A DNA stretch of 58,756 nt from Cyanocohniella sp. LLY (GTDB taxonomy: Bacteria; Cyanobacteriota; Cyanobacteriia; Cyanobacteriales; Nostocaceae): contig JAKOMP010000007.1 in assembly GCA_022241785.1 (NCBI GenBank), forward strand, positions 56,564-115,319, read 5' to 3'. The position numbers and the translations under genes were made by a program. Under the pieces are notes generated by a model. The model searched no databases. It had not been told where the DNA came from and was given only the letters and a program-made list of their open reading frames with translations. Shown piece by piece: positions 42,224 through 51,884 of the stretch (position 1 is its first letter; each line of letters starts with the position of its first letter).

Positions 42224-45200
42224 GACGACTAACAGTATTGGCAACTTCTGAATACATGGTGCCGACTTTACCACCTTGACGGGTGAATAAATCGTGACAA
42301 CCGACAATTACTAGTAGTTCTTGGGCGCGAGAAAATGCCACGTTTACCCGTTCTGGTTTTTTGGCAAATCCCACATCTCCTTGATTATTATTACGTACCA
42401 TACTGACAATTACAACTGGGCGTTCCATACCCTGAAATCTATCAACTGTACCAGTACGAATTTCCAATGAAGGAAAAAATTCGGATTGTAAACGTTCATC
42501 AATTTTTCGCAGTTGGGCACCATAAAATGTAATTACTGCGATTTGTTTTTTTTCTTCCCCATTGGCAACTTTAGCACTCCAAGTTTTTTCAAAGTGCTGA
42601 CACAAACGTTCTATGACATCAATTTCTTGTATGTTAACGAAGGAAGTACCTTCACGCTGTTCTTGAAATTGATTTTCTAAGGGCATTTTTACCCAAATTA
42701 GATGATGTTCTGGTTGAATTATCTCATCTACCAAATTATGGGCGCGTTTGGTATCTGGCTCTAATAATCCACATTTGAGTTTACCATCATAAAATTGATT
42801 AATTGCCCCCATAATAAACGGATGCATTCTATATTGGGTAGTTAGCATTTGTTTGATGCTATTATCAGCAGCTTCAAACTGAATTTTAAATAATGATTCT
42901 TCTAAAAATTGCAATTGGGATTTTGTACTGCCAAGGGATTGGGCAACTTCTTCTACGGTGCTAGTATCAAGCATGGGTGGTAGTTGTCGATGATCACCTA
43001 CCATGACTAATTTTTTACCTTTTAAAGCTGGGATGAGTAACTCTGGTGGAGTACACTTACTAACTTCATCAATAATCACCACATCAAAGGCTGTAAATTC
43101 TTGGGAGAAATTGTAATTTGCAGCTTGTACACAAGTGATACCCACGACGTTAGCATTATCTAGATAAATGCGTCTTAAATCATTGCGATCGCGCTCTGAT
43201 GGGTTTTTGACTTTTTTGATCCAATCTTCGGTAAAATTTTCATATCTCTGGAGATAAGTTTCTTCTTGAGTAAGTTGGTTTTGCCAAGAATTAAACTGTG
43301 TTTGAATGCTGCGGATAAAGTCCAGATTCAACAAGTCTGTATCTCTATTTTCTGGCTGAAACCTTTCAGGTATGGCTTGCCAAAAAGACTGGAACCAATT
43401 CCTGGCTAAAATTAAATCATCTGATGCCTGTATCTGGTTTTGTTTTTCTAATTTAGTTAGTTGGGTTTGAATTTTTTTAAGTTGCTTTTTAGCAAGTGCA
43501 TTTTCTTCTATTAGATTACTTAGGTGTTCATCTAGCGATTTTTTGATGATCTTTAATATAGTAAAAGGCTCTAGCGATAAAATTAAATTTTCTAAATTAC
43601 TGCTAGCACTTTGCCAAATATTTACTTTTGTGATAAATTCTTGCGTATGTTGCCAAATGTTTGATTGTGTTGTCAGATATTCCGCAACTAAAGCACGTAA
43701 TTTTTCCGGGACATTTTGTTGTTGGTTAAGTAATTGCAAAATCTCAATCACTCGCTCAAGTTTTAAATTGGCTGCTGCAATTTGAGCTTGATTGGCGGAT
43801 GTTTGTTGTTGGTTAATTATCTGACTTTGAACTTCATTTAATTGCTGTTGTAGATACTGAAGCTGGTGTTCAGTTTGACTTTTAATTCTAGCAACGCATT
43901 GGCGGGCATTTGTGAGGATTGTTTCTAGTAATTCTTGAGTAATCTGTTTTAGGGTAGAGTCAATGTTATCTAGTTCCCAGGCTTTACCATAAATTTTTTG
44001 CATTCTCAGCAAAAACAATTGGGTATTTTCTACTAGCAGCTTTCGTTGATTGGGGTTAAGTAGCTGATAATTATTGAACTCTTCATATAGCTTACGCCAT
44101 TGGGTGCGATCGCTCGCTGATAACACCATCGGTATTTGACTAAAACTTTGCTCTAAAAAGTAACTAAAATTATGCTGTTTACCTTTTCTATCAACAAAAC
44201 CTCCATCGGCTTCATAAGTTAAAGCTTTTTTTAAAGATTCCCAATCTGGTAAATTAATATTATATTTTTTAGGAACTAGCGATAATTTTAACTGATTAGC
44301 AAACAGCAACAAGCCCAGTGGTAATTGTACTGTTTCTTCTGTTAAAGGTGTCCCGGATTGCTGGCAGTCTTTGATTATTTGATATAATTCCAAAGGTGCT
44401 GTAGATTTCCATTCTTTAACTGCTTCAATCAGATAATCTATTTCTCGTTTGCGGTTTTGCCAACCCTGAATTGTTTGTTGTAGGCTGTGTTGTTGGGCTA
44501 GTAATTGTTGGTCATCTATTTGTGTTTGCTTTAATTTAGTCGAACTTTGTTGAATAACCTCTAGCGCAACCGTAAGTTCTGACATAGCGATAATTGCATT
44601 TTGGGCATAACCAAATGCTGTACTATATTCAGAAACTTCCGTGGCTACTGTATCACGCAACCAAACTGCTAAACCAAATGCACCATAAGCCGGACGAACT
44701 AAGCCTAGTTCATCTGTATACTTAATAGCTTGGCGAACATTGGTTAAAAAAGTTTGAATGAAACTATTATTTTGTGTATATGGCTGGAGTTGTGGTAATA
44801 CCTCGGCAACTTCTGGAGATTCCCAATTAACATGGGGTGCAGACTTGAGTAAATTATCTAAACCAGAAAGCAAAGAGGCAATTTCGTCTTTTTTAGCTAA
44901 AGTTTCCTGATAAATTGTTTCTTGATATTTTAAATTTCCTGCTATTACTTCTTTATTTTTATTAAATTCACTTTGTTGCTGATGCAAGTCTTCTTCGAGT
45001 TGCAAATAAGCTGTAAATCTTGGTAATGATGTCAACAATTCGCGGATAATTTGCACATTTTCTTGGCGTTTCACCAAACTATTTTCGCAGTCAGCCGCAG
45101 TATTTTCTAACCATCTTCCAATAACTTGGTCTTCTAAAAAAGGCTGTCCTTCCTCCCCGACTCTTTCAGCGCGTCCCTTACGTACAGCCCGGATGACTGG

Positions 45201-46403
45201 GTTGTGAACTAAGCGACTAAGGGCATTATCAACAGCTAAATTGGCTTGAGAGGCTATGAGAGTGCGTCCACCCCGCAGGGCGATTTGATAACAAATCTCA
45301 GCAATTACGGTGGTTTTCCCCGTACCAGGTGGCCCTTGGATGAGAATTAAATCTTCTGATGCTAATACTTTTTCTACGGCTGCTTTTTGTCCAGCATTGG
45401 CAGAAGATAATAATAAATCCTCGGCTTTTAATGTAACGGTTTTGTGATTGCGCCTGGCTTGGGAAGCGTCAAATAAGAAGTTACCCAAGTAGGGATTTTG
45501 TGTGTATCCTTGCCTTAATTGTTCTAATGCTTCTTTTTTGCGGCGAACCTGTTGAATATCTCCGGCTGCATCAAAAAATAAGAATCCCTTCGCTGGTATT
45601 TGATAACGTTTGGTAGCGATATATTCAGCTACTTCTCGTTCTAGCTTTACTTTAATTAAGCAACGTTTAGCGTCAAATCTATCAATTGAACCAAGTTTAG
45701 GAATTTTAAAAGTATTGTTTCCTAGAGGTACAGTTTCACAAAGTTTTACATCTTCGTTAGTTGATTTTTTTACCCGTTCCCAAAAGTTATTTACCTGCAA
45801 ATAATTTTCTTCAGAACCATCGAGAGTGGCTGATTTAATCTCAATTTCTAAGGTAATTTGTCTAGGATTTGAACCATAATCATAACCGACAAACGCCACA
45901 CAAAATTGTCGGGCTTTAGCAATGTTTTCCTCAACTTGTAAAAATGCCTTCCAAGCTTGTAGCTGATCTTCTGTAGGGACATGATCTCCACATACTGGCA
46001 TATCTGTGATATATGCCCATGTTGCTGATGGAATGCCAATACGTTGAGGTAGTAGACGCAAGCGACAGGGTACAGCATAACCATCGGCGCGTCCCCGTTG
46101 TAGGTGTAATAACCGAGTAGATAATATTTTTAAACCACCATATCCATCTTGTTGAACAGCGGCTTTGAGTCCTAAAGTTTTGCCTTGTTTTTCTAGTTTA
46201 GTGGGTAAGGTAAAATCATCTCTATCTGTTGCTATTGTCAATTCCCAAATTTCTTCCGCCGGATGTTTACCTGGGCCTTGACGACGTACATAAAAAATAC
46301 AAGGTTGATCACCCAACATATCAAGCATTTCATCATTAGCCGCCGATCCGACACATTTATAACCCCATTTTTCTAAATTAATTTTATTTGGAAAAGTCGG
46401 CAT
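42186..46403 (-). CDS. Large SF1 (Upf1-like, COG1112-type) DNA/RNA helicase
   Basis: 1405 residues. The N-terminal 330 residues form an unrecognised domain. Walker A GPPGTGKT is at 357-364; a roughly 700-residue, Gln-rich coiled-coil insertion follows (about 430-1080), then Walker B VVIIDEVS (D1112, E1113), GDHRQLPP (about 1136), QYRMHP (about 1190), TVDRFQGMERPVVIVSMVR (about 1319) and NVAFSRAQELLVIVG with the Arg of motif VI near 1359. This is the AAA_11/AAA_12 helicase layout. No kinase motifs are seen. The overlapping PLD gene implies a helicase-nuclease machine, of the kind used in phage defence or RNA quality control. A palindrome lies 117 bp upstream. Confidence 0.88.
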   Translation of the reverse strand: MPTFPNKINLEKWGYKCVGSAANDEMLDMLGDQPCIFYVRRQGPGKHPAEEIWELTIATDRDDFTLPTKLEKQGKTLGLKAAVQQDGYGGLKILSTRLLHLQRGRADGYAVPCRLRLLPQRIGIPSATWAYITDMPVCGDHVPTEDQLQAWKAFLQVEENIAKARQFCVAFVGYDYGSNPRQITLEIEIKSATLDGSEENYLQVNNFWERVKKSTNEDVKLCETVPLGNNTFKIPKLGSIDRFDAKRCLIKVKLEREVAEYIATKRYQIPAKGFLFFDAAGDIQQVRRKKEALEQLRQGYTQNPYLGNFLFDASQARRNHKTVTLKAEDLLLSSANAGQKAAVEKVLASEDLILIQGPPGTGKTTVIAEICYQIALRGGRTLIASQANLAVDNALSRLVHNPVIRAVRKGRAERVGEEGQPFLEDQVIGRWLENTAADCENSLVKRQENVQIIRELLTSLPRFTAYLQLEEDLHQQQSEFNKNKEVIAGNLKYQETIYQETLAKKDEIASLLSGLDNLLKSAPHVNWESPEVAEVLPQLQPYTQNNSFIQTFLTNVRQAIKYTDELGLVRPAYGAFGLAVWLRDTVATEVSEYSTAFGYAQNAIIAMSELTVALEVIQQSSTKLKQTQIDDQQLLAQQHSLQQTIQGWQNRKREIDYLIEAVKEWKSTAPLELYQIIKDCQQSGTPLTEETVQLPLGLLLFANQLKLSLVPKKYNINLPDWESLKKALTYEADGGFVDRKGKQHNFSYFLEQSFSQIPMVLSASDRTQWRKLYEEFNNYQLLNPNQRKLLVENTQLFLLRMQKIYGKAWELDNIDSTLKQITQELLETILTNARQCVARIKSQTEHQLQYLQQQLNEVQSQIINQQQTSANQAQIAAANLKLERVIEILQLLNQQQNVPEKLRALVAEYLTTQSNIWQHTQEFITKVNIWQSASSNLENLILSLEPFTILKIIKKSLDEHLSNLIEENALAKKQLKKIQTQLTKLEKQNQIQASDDLILARNWFQSFWQAIPERFQPENRDTDLLNLDFIRSIQTQFNSWQNQLTQEETYLQRYENFTEDWIKKVKNPSERDRNDLRRIYLDNANVVGITCVQAANYNFSQEFTAFDVVIIDEVSKCTPPELLIPALKGKKLVMVGDHRQLPPMLDTSTVEEVAQSLGSTKSQLQFLEESLFKIQFEAADNSIKQMLTTQYRMHPFIMGAINQFYDGKLKCGLLEPDTKRAHNLVDEIIQPEHHLIWVKMPLENQFQEQREGTSFVNIQEIDVIERLCQHFEKTWSAKVANGEEKKQIAVITFYGAQLRKIDERLQSEFFPSLEIRTGTVDRFQGMERPVVIVSMVRNNNQGDVGFAKKPERVNVAFSRAQELLVIVGCHDLFTRQGGKVGTMYSEVANTVSRHGGFVDISRLFS

Positions 46404-46519
46404 TGATAATCTTGAATCTCCTCATGTTGGGTTAAATGATTAATCCAAAATAATGTAATAATTGGGAATAAAAAATATAAAAATAGAAATGAACGCTAAT
46501 AGATACATAATTTAGATTA

Positions 46520-46533
46520 TCCCAAATTTGGGA
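46520..46533. promoter_or_regulatory. 14-bp palindrome upstream of the helicase-PLD genes
   Basis: TCCCAAATTTGGGA is a perfect palindrome 117 bp before the helicase start. TTGGGAATAAAA occurs at its right half and again about 67 bp nearer the gene (46462-46473), so the half-site is repeated. This is what a dimeric repressor's operator looks like. No regulator gene is adjacent, so the assignment is inferred from symmetry only. Confidence 0.35.
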
Positions 46534-46581
46534 ATAAAATTACCTTGCTGCCATGAAAAACCCCTAACTTTAATCTTTAAC

Positions 46582-47499
46582 TCACAGCCGATACTGCTGA
46601 TAAACCTGACTAGCAGCACGATGCACTAGGGAATGTCGCCAGACGAGGGACTGCATATCATCGGCGTAACCGCCACCAATGACACAAGCGACGGGATAAC
46701 CTGCACCTACACAAGTGCTTAAAACCTGCATTTCCCGCCGAAAAATGCCAGTATCAGTCACGGCTAATTTACCCAAGCGATCGCCTACATGAATATCAAC
46801 ACCTGCGTCGTATAATACTAAATCTGGCTGCACCTGAGATAATAAATCTGGTAAATAATGGGCCAAGGTTTGCAAATAAGTATCGTCTTCCATACCCACC
46901 GCTAGGGGTACATCCACATCACTGGTTTGTTTCGTACCAGGAAAATTCACTTCACAGTGCATGGAGAAGGTGAAAACAGTCTCATCCTCTTGAAATATAA
47001 AAGCCGTACCATCCCCTTGATGCACATCTAAATCTACAATTAAAACTTTTTGCACCAACCCCAATTTTTGTAAAACGCGACAGGCGATCGCTAAATCATT
47101 GAAAATACAAAAACCAGAACCATAACTAGGAAACGCATGATGTGTACCACCAGCGGTATTACAAGCTAAACCTTGATTAAGTGCTAGCTGGCCAGTGAGT
47201 ATTGTACCACCAACCGCTACACAGGTACGATTAGCTAGGGCTGGACTCCAAGGCAAACCAATACGACGCTGTGCTTTGGGTTCTAGTGTTCCTTCACAGT
47301 AAGCTTGAACGTAATCTGGGGTATGAACTAACTCTATCAACTCCAGGGGCGGGCGTTTAGGGATGTGAAATTGTGATGTTTGCGCCACACCGTCAGCCAA
47401 CAGCAAATCATATAGTTGTCGAAACTTGGACATGGGGAAGCGATGCCCTGTCGGCAGAGGCGCAATATAATCTGGATGGTAAATAATTGGCAGTTCCAT
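46582..47499 (-). CDS. Histone-deacetylase-family (acetoin-utilisation/HDAC-like) amidohydrolase
   Basis: 305 residues. The arginase/deacetylase fold is marked by AGGTHHAFPSYGSGFCIFND (about 117-136, His pair and Phe), then VLIVDLDVHQGDGTAFIF (about 150-167, zinc ligands Asp and His), FSMHCEVNFPG and DAGVDIHVGDRLGKLAVTD (about 236-254, third Asp ligand). Bacterial members deacetylate acetylpolyamines, acetoin-linked enzymes or acetyl-lysine. The protein is cytosolic. The last residues are VHRAASQVYQQYRL. Substrate unknown. Confidence 0.9.
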   Translation of the reverse strand: MELPIIYHPDYIAPLPTGHRFPMSKFRQLYDLLLADGVAQTSQFHIPKRPPLELIELVHTPDYVQAYCEGTLEPKAQRRIGLPWSPALANRTCVAVGGTILTGQLALNQGLACNTAGGTHHAFPSYGSGFCIFNDLAIACRVLQKLGLVQKVLIVDLDVHQGDGTAFIFQEDETVFTFSMHCEVNFPGTKQTSDVDVPLAVGMEDDTYLQTLAHYLPDLLSQVQPDLVLYDAGVDIHVGDRLGKLAVTDTGIFRREMQVLSTCVGAGYPVACVIGGGYADDMQSLVWRHSLVHRAASQVYQQYRL

Positions 47500-47639
47500 G
47501 ATTCTTATTTTGAACCATAGTCTGATTAAAGAGTTGAGATTAGGGAGCAGGGAGGCAACTAAACAAGGTAAAATCTAGCAATCATCGCGTTGCTATGGCA
47601 GATGTCCCAAATTTTTCCTTCAAAATCTAAAATTCCAAA

Positions 47640-48662
47640 TTGATGATGCAGCAGTGGATTGTACCAATCGTATTTATTCTAGTTGGCTTGCTAGCTGGGT
47701 TAATTGGGGAAAAAGTTATCTTTAAAAAACTGAGAAAATTTGTTACAGAAAAACAGATACCAGGGAGTGAAGTAATATTTCCCGCCTTAAACCGCATGAC
47801 ATTTCTGTGGTTTGTGCTGGCTGGTTTCTTTGGGGCAATTGTGTATTCTTCTGTTAACATCAGCAATGATTTTAAAATCCTGCTGCAAAAAATCATCACC
47901 ATTATTTTTCTATATTCAGTCACCTTAGTCTTAGCAAGACTGGCTGCTGGTTTTGTGAATATATTTATTCGCAGAAAAGAAGGAGTACCCGCATCACTAA
48001 TTTCTAATTTAGCCAAAATTGCTGTTTTAACTTTAGGCACACTTATACTTTTACAAACTGTAGGTGTAGAAATTACACCAATAGTCACTACTTTAGGAGT
48101 TGGTGGTTTAGCCGTTGGTTTGGCACTGCAAGATACACTGGCAAATTTATTTTCTGGTTTTTATCTAATTATTTCTAAGCAAGTCAGAACTGGAGATTAC
48201 CTAAAATTAGATGGTGGGTATGAAGGTTACGTCACAGATATTAATTGGCGAAATACAACTATCAAAGAATTTTCTAATAATGTAATTATTGTCCCCAATT
48301 CGCGGTTGTCTTCGGCAATTTTTACTAATTATCATCTACCAGTCAAGGCAATTACTTTAACACTAGATGTAGGTGTTAGTTATGATTCAGATTTAGAACA
48401 TGTAGAAAAAGTGACTGTAGAAGTAGCCAAAGGTGTCATGCAAGAAGTTGCACCCCAATTAATCGAGATGGAACCTAATATTAGATTTCATACTTTTAAT
48501 GATTTTAGTATAGATTTTAGACTGTATATGCGAGTCAATGAATATTTTGACCAGCGAATTGCTAAACATTTATTTATTAAGAAATTGCATAAGCGCTATC
48601 AGGAAGAAGGAATTGAAATTCCCTTTCCTATCAGAGATATTTATGTACAAAATAAAGCCTAA
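47640..48662 (+). CDS. mscS: MscS-family mechanosensitive channel
   Basis: 340 residues. Four hydrophobic segments are visible: about 5-24, 55-77, 84-107 and 128-150. The pore helix and hinge read GGLAVGLALQDTLANLFSGF (about 155-174), the TM3 Gly/Ala pattern of MscS, followed by the beta domain GDYLKLDGGYEGYVTDINW then RNTTIKEFSNNVIIVPNS (about 186-222). The C-terminal vestibule domain ends in YQEEGIEIPFPIRDIYV. It opens under membrane tension to release solutes in hypo-osmotic shock. ATG pairs at 47640 and 47643 are both possible starts. Confidence 0.9.
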   Translation: MMMQQWIVPIVFILVGLLAGLIGEKVIFKKLRKFVTEKQIPGSEVIFPALNRMTFLWFVLAGFFGAIVYSSVNISNDFKILLQKIITIIFLYSVTLVLARLAAGFVNIFIRRKEGVPASLISNLAKIAVLTLGTLILLQTVGVEITPIVTTLGVGGLAVGLALQDTLANLFSGFYLIISKQVRTGDYLKLDGGYEGYVTDINWRNTTIKEFSNNVIIVPNSRLSSAIFTNYHLPVKAITLTLDVGVSYDSDLEHVEKVTVEVAKGVMQEVAPQLIEMEPNIRFHTFNDFSIDFRLYMRVNEYFDQRIAKHLFIKKLHKRYQEEGIEIPFPIRDIYVQNKA

Positions 48663-48817
48663 CACCGCTGCGCTTAACCCAAGCTAAAAATTTTGGCTCT
48701 TTTAGCATAAAAATTCACCTGCAATACCTGATGAACAGAGAAAATAGTAGTTGCAGGTGAAGTAAGGCAAAGCTATCTTAACTGAGACTCCAATTTTGTG
48801 AAAAATTAGTCAACATT

Positions 48818-49036
48818 TCAATCAATTGAAATTTGCTGAGGCCCAGTAGCTTTACCGTTATGCATTTCAACCGTTGAGGAAGTGTAACCAGTGGAGTAGA
48901 TTTGTTTATCCAGCCAGCTTTTAACAGGATCATCCTTGAGGTTGAGCCGTAATACACCGGAAAAAAACCCACCCATAAATGAAATCGGGTGCTTGGTCAT
49001 CTGTTGAAATATTGGTGATAATTCATCAATGAACAT
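48818..49036 (-). CDS. Small conserved cyanobacterial protein of unknown function
   Basis: 72 residues: MFIDELSPIFQQMTKHPISF, then MGGFFSGVLRLNLKDDPVKS and WLDKQIYS. The start with a GGFxSGxLRLNLxxDPVKxWL pattern is one I remember from short cyanobacterial proteins without known function. A ribosome site (AGGAG, minus strand) precedes the ATG. Independent gene: flanked by repeats on the nrdJ side and by the end of mscS on the other. Confidence 0.65.
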   Translation of the reverse strand: MFIDELSPIFQQMTKHPISFMGGFFSGVLRLNLKDDPVKSWLDKQIYSTGYTSSTVEMHNGKATGPQQISID

Positions 49037-49118
49037 ATTTTAAGAATCTCCTGGTATTGTCATAAAAAATTATCAGTTCTTAATTGATCGTAACTTAGGT
49101 TGGGAGTGGGGACTGGAA

Positions 49119-49150
49119 GGGGACAAGGGGACAAGGGGACAAGGGGACAA
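49119..49150. repeat. Four perfect GGGGACAA octamers
   Basis: Exact tandem array, 4 x 8 bp, next to the nrdJ 3' end and followed by CTACTCC heptamers to 49199. Third array of this octamer in the window. Confidence 0.85.
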
Positions 49151-49198
49151 GGAGGTAATACTTTCTTATTTCCCAAAACTTCCCCTACTCCCTACTCC

Positions 49199-51499
49199 CT
49201 AATTAGTCGGCTGTTGGTCGGGAAACATACATTTATCAGAATCACAGCCACTAGGGCCGGCTTCTGTCAACTCACCGGAATCATAGCGGCTGAGGACTGC
49301 ACAGAAGTCGTCTGTTTGCCGTCGTGCTTTCACTTCTTCACTTAAAAGCTCATAAGTGGCTTTGTCTATTGGCTCAAAGGGTAAACGGGGGAATGATTGC
49401 AGGTCGTCAAAACGGGCTAAAAGTGCTGCGGAGATATATCCCTCGTCATTTTGGATGGTTTCGTAAATTTTCTGTCCCAAGGCTTCAACTTCCTCTGAAC
49501 GCAATTCTAAGGTAGCTGATGTGTTATGTGTTACATACCAGCGTTGAACTTGCAAGACAAAATCGAATTGAGCTAACACAGAGAACTGAGAAACATCAAT
49601 TTGATCAGCGCCTGGTACATCAGCCCAAGGTACAGCAACGGGGATTTCTACCAGCCATTCACTGACGCGGGGATCGAAGGGATCATTTAATAAATTACCC
49701 TGTTCGTCTTTGTCAGATTGGGAGGGAATGACGTTGTAACCGTAGTCTATACAAGCTAAGGCTACTGGGTCATTTTTCCCGAAGGTAATACGGCGAATAA
49801 ATCTCTGGGCTTTGGGGGGATGCCATCCAGAACTAGCACCAGTTAATAAAGATTTAGTACCACTGGGTTGGACTGTAGTACAGCGATTAGGTCTTTTAAT
49901 TTGGTGGCGATCGCAATATTCCCACACAACTCGATGTACTGTATCTTTCCAGAAGCTGAGATATTTTGCTTCTTCGCGCTTAAAGGCTAATCCTTGGGGG
50001 TTTTCGGGTCTACCTTCTTCCCACCAATGCAGCCAGTCAACACCAAAAGCATGAACAAAGAAATCAAATAACCCGGTAAATGAAACTCCGACAATGGGAT
50101 CTAATTCCCGGCTTTGTTGGTAGCGGGGTTCTAAAAATTGATGATTTAAAAGTGCTGCTACCGATAGCGCCCCAGCTGTGAAAGCTGACTCTTGTTCTTT
50201 ATAGTTATGTGGATCAATTTGATTTAAGTGAATTTCCGATAAATTACAGTGAAAATTGCTACCAATAATTTCTCCGCAAGGATTCAGACCATAACGACCC
50301 AAACGATGTTGTAATTCTGGAGCATCAATATTTGGGTAACGTTCTTGTATCCATTCTTTGGCTTTTCCTTGGTGATATGCTTGCAGAAACTCTGTTTTCA
50401 GTTCAGGTGTATTTAGCAAATCACAGTTGGATCGAGCTACTGCTTCACCAGCCCATTGAATCGCACCTTCGCCACTGTAATATTGTTTACGAACAGCTGC
50501 AATAGATTCTTCTAATGTGGGCTTGCGGTGAAATACTCTGGTATGATTGGCCATCCGTAAAGCATCACGCTCTGGGTCAATGCGCCAGTTGCCATTTTCG
50601 TCTTGTTGCCATAGATTATCTTTGGCTGTAGCTCCTAGTTCATCGTCGGAAATAAACTGACGTATCCCCGCGCTTCTTCTAATATTACCGGCAACAATTG
50701 TTACAGCAGCTTGATCAATTAACAAACAGCATTCGACAGAATTTAATTGTCGTCCTACTGCTTTATTAAGAATTGACGCACAATTTTGATACAGTGCGGG
50801 TAACTTGACAGGATTGGCAACTCCGCCAAAGCCATTGAGAGTTTCTCCGGCTGTCCGGACATCACTGATATTAACTACTACTTGTACTTCCCCAGAAAAT
50901 CTTTCATCTGTGGAGAGTTCTAACAAGCTTTTATAAGATTCTACCCAACCTTCTCGGCTATCTCCCACGTGAATAGCGACACTGTTACCTTCTACATGGG
51001 TTTCCGTATATTCACGACGTTGTTCTTTCGGCGTGCTACCAATTTGTCCCTCTACTGTCACATTTAGGTAATTGCGGATGGGAGGCAACTGATTAATATA
51101 TTGGGGTTCAATGATGGCTCCAGTACCACAGCCCATCATGGCCAAATCCATCATCAATCCAAATGCACTCCAGTCTTGCAGGTTGGTGGAGGTGCAATTA
51201 TAAGCCCCTGAAAAATTCTTTTGTTTAGCTATCCAGTCTGTACCGCCTACCCATAACCAGCGTCCACTAGGTAAAGCTTTGAGGTTACGTTGCATGTCCT
51301 CTAGGATGGCAATTTCGGCTGGGGTGAGCTTGCCCAATTCTATAATGCCTTGGAGGGTGCGATCGCATACTTCATCCCATGTTTCCCTTAATCCTGCTTT
51401 TGTCCTACGGCTGTAGGTTCTGAAAAATACCGGATTAGCAGCCGGGGCTGTTTCAGGAAACTCTGCACTCTGACGTTTTCTTTCTAACTCTCGAACCAT
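49199..51499 (-). CDS. nrdJ: Adenosylcobalamin-dependent (class II) ribonucleoside-triphosphate reductase
   Basis: 766 residues, a monomeric RTPR of the Lactobacillus type. The catalytic cysteines are C102 (YNCTSTNL), C408 (GLNPCGEIIGSN, the thiyl-radical position) and the C-terminal redox pair C752 and C757 (GCDSDKC). Other landmarks: MMGCGTGAIIEPQ (near 121-133), CLLIDQAAVTIVAGNIRRSA (258-277, B12/allosteric region) and QPSGTKSLLTGASSGWHPP (near 545-563). It reduces ribonucleoside triphosphates to dNTPs with B12, without oxygen. No insertion that looks like an intein is present. All catalytic residues are retained. No B12-riboswitch core was recognised upstream. Confidence 0.95.
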   Translation of the reverse strand: MVRELERKRQSAEFPETAPAANPVFFRTYSRRTKAGLRETWDEVCDRTLQGIIELGKLTPAEIAILEDMQRNLKALPSGRWLWVGGTDWIAKQKNFSGAYNCTSTNLQDWSAFGLMMDLAMMGCGTGAIIEPQYINQLPPIRNYLNVTVEGQIGSTPKEQRREYTETHVEGNSVAIHVGDSREGWVESYKSLLELSTDERFSGEVQVVVNISDVRTAGETLNGFGGVANPVKLPALYQNCASILNKAVGRQLNSVECCLLIDQAAVTIVAGNIRRSAGIRQFISDDELGATAKDNLWQQDENGNWRIDPERDALRMANHTRVFHRKPTLEESIAAVRKQYYSGEGAIQWAGEAVARSNCDLLNTPELKTEFLQAYHQGKAKEWIQERYPNIDAPELQHRLGRYGLNPCGEIIGSNFHCNLSEIHLNQIDPHNYKEQESAFTAGALSVAALLNHQFLEPRYQQSRELDPIVGVSFTGLFDFFVHAFGVDWLHWWEEGRPENPQGLAFKREEAKYLSFWKDTVHRVVWEYCDRHQIKRPNRCTTVQPSGTKSLLTGASSGWHPPKAQRFIRRITFGKNDPVALACIDYGYNVIPSQSDKDEQGNLLNDPFDPRVSEWLVEIPVAVPWADVPGADQIDVSQFSVLAQFDFVLQVQRWYVTHNTSATLELRSEEVEALGQKIYETIQNDEGYISAALLARFDDLQSFPRLPFEPIDKATYELLSEEVKARRQTDDFCAVLSRYDSGELTEAGPSGCDSDKCMFPDQQPTN

Positions 51500-51884
51500 A
51501 AATCCAGTCTTGTTGCTTGCTAATAGATTATGACTATACGCTAACTAGATTGAGGATTAAAGATTGTCAAATTTTCCAATTTGCGCTACCGCTTTAATGG
51601 TCTTAATTGCAACTTGATTTTATGTTGTATAATATTCTTCCTCGACGATTGAATCTTCTTACTGAGTTTTAAAACAGATAAGTAAACCGGATCACGAGGA
51701 GAAGAAATTTGCAAAGAGTTAATGTTACCTTGTTTCTTCAAACCCGCGCAATCTCACATTTTACGAATGTCAAGGTTTTCAGCAATTGTTCCCTATTCAG
51801 GTAAATAACAGTACACTTTTATTGACTAGGATGTGACGTGATCCTGTAGAAAATTGAGAATTAGCTAAATTAATTAACCGCTTT
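51500..51884. other. 385-bp region upstream of nrdJ
   Basis: Non-coding by eye. It holds a TATAAT at about 51628 and some AT-rich text; I looked for a cobalamin-riboswitch B12 box and did not find one. The sequence GACTAGGATGTGA at about 51824 also occurs at 34132. Nothing else recognised. Confidence 0.4.

Noticed and set aside
42186-46403. Type I Mokosh assignment for the helicase
   Set aside because: No Ser/Thr kinase motifs (such as HRDxKxxN or DFG) could be found, so only resemblance to the family is claimed.
49119-49150. Octamer array as a CRISPR or origin iteron
   Set aside because: Eight-base units without spacers, present at three unrelated intergenic sites; typical short tandem repeats of heterocystous cyanobacteria.
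49199-51499. Intein in the ribonucleotide reductase, as known from other cyanobacterial reductases
   Set aside because: The catalytic Cys numbering (C102, C408, C752, C757) is uninterrupted and length is normal.
51500-51884. Possible cobalamin riboswitch ahead of the B12-dependent reductase
   Set aside because: No B12-box or other conserved core could be read in the minus-strand leader.
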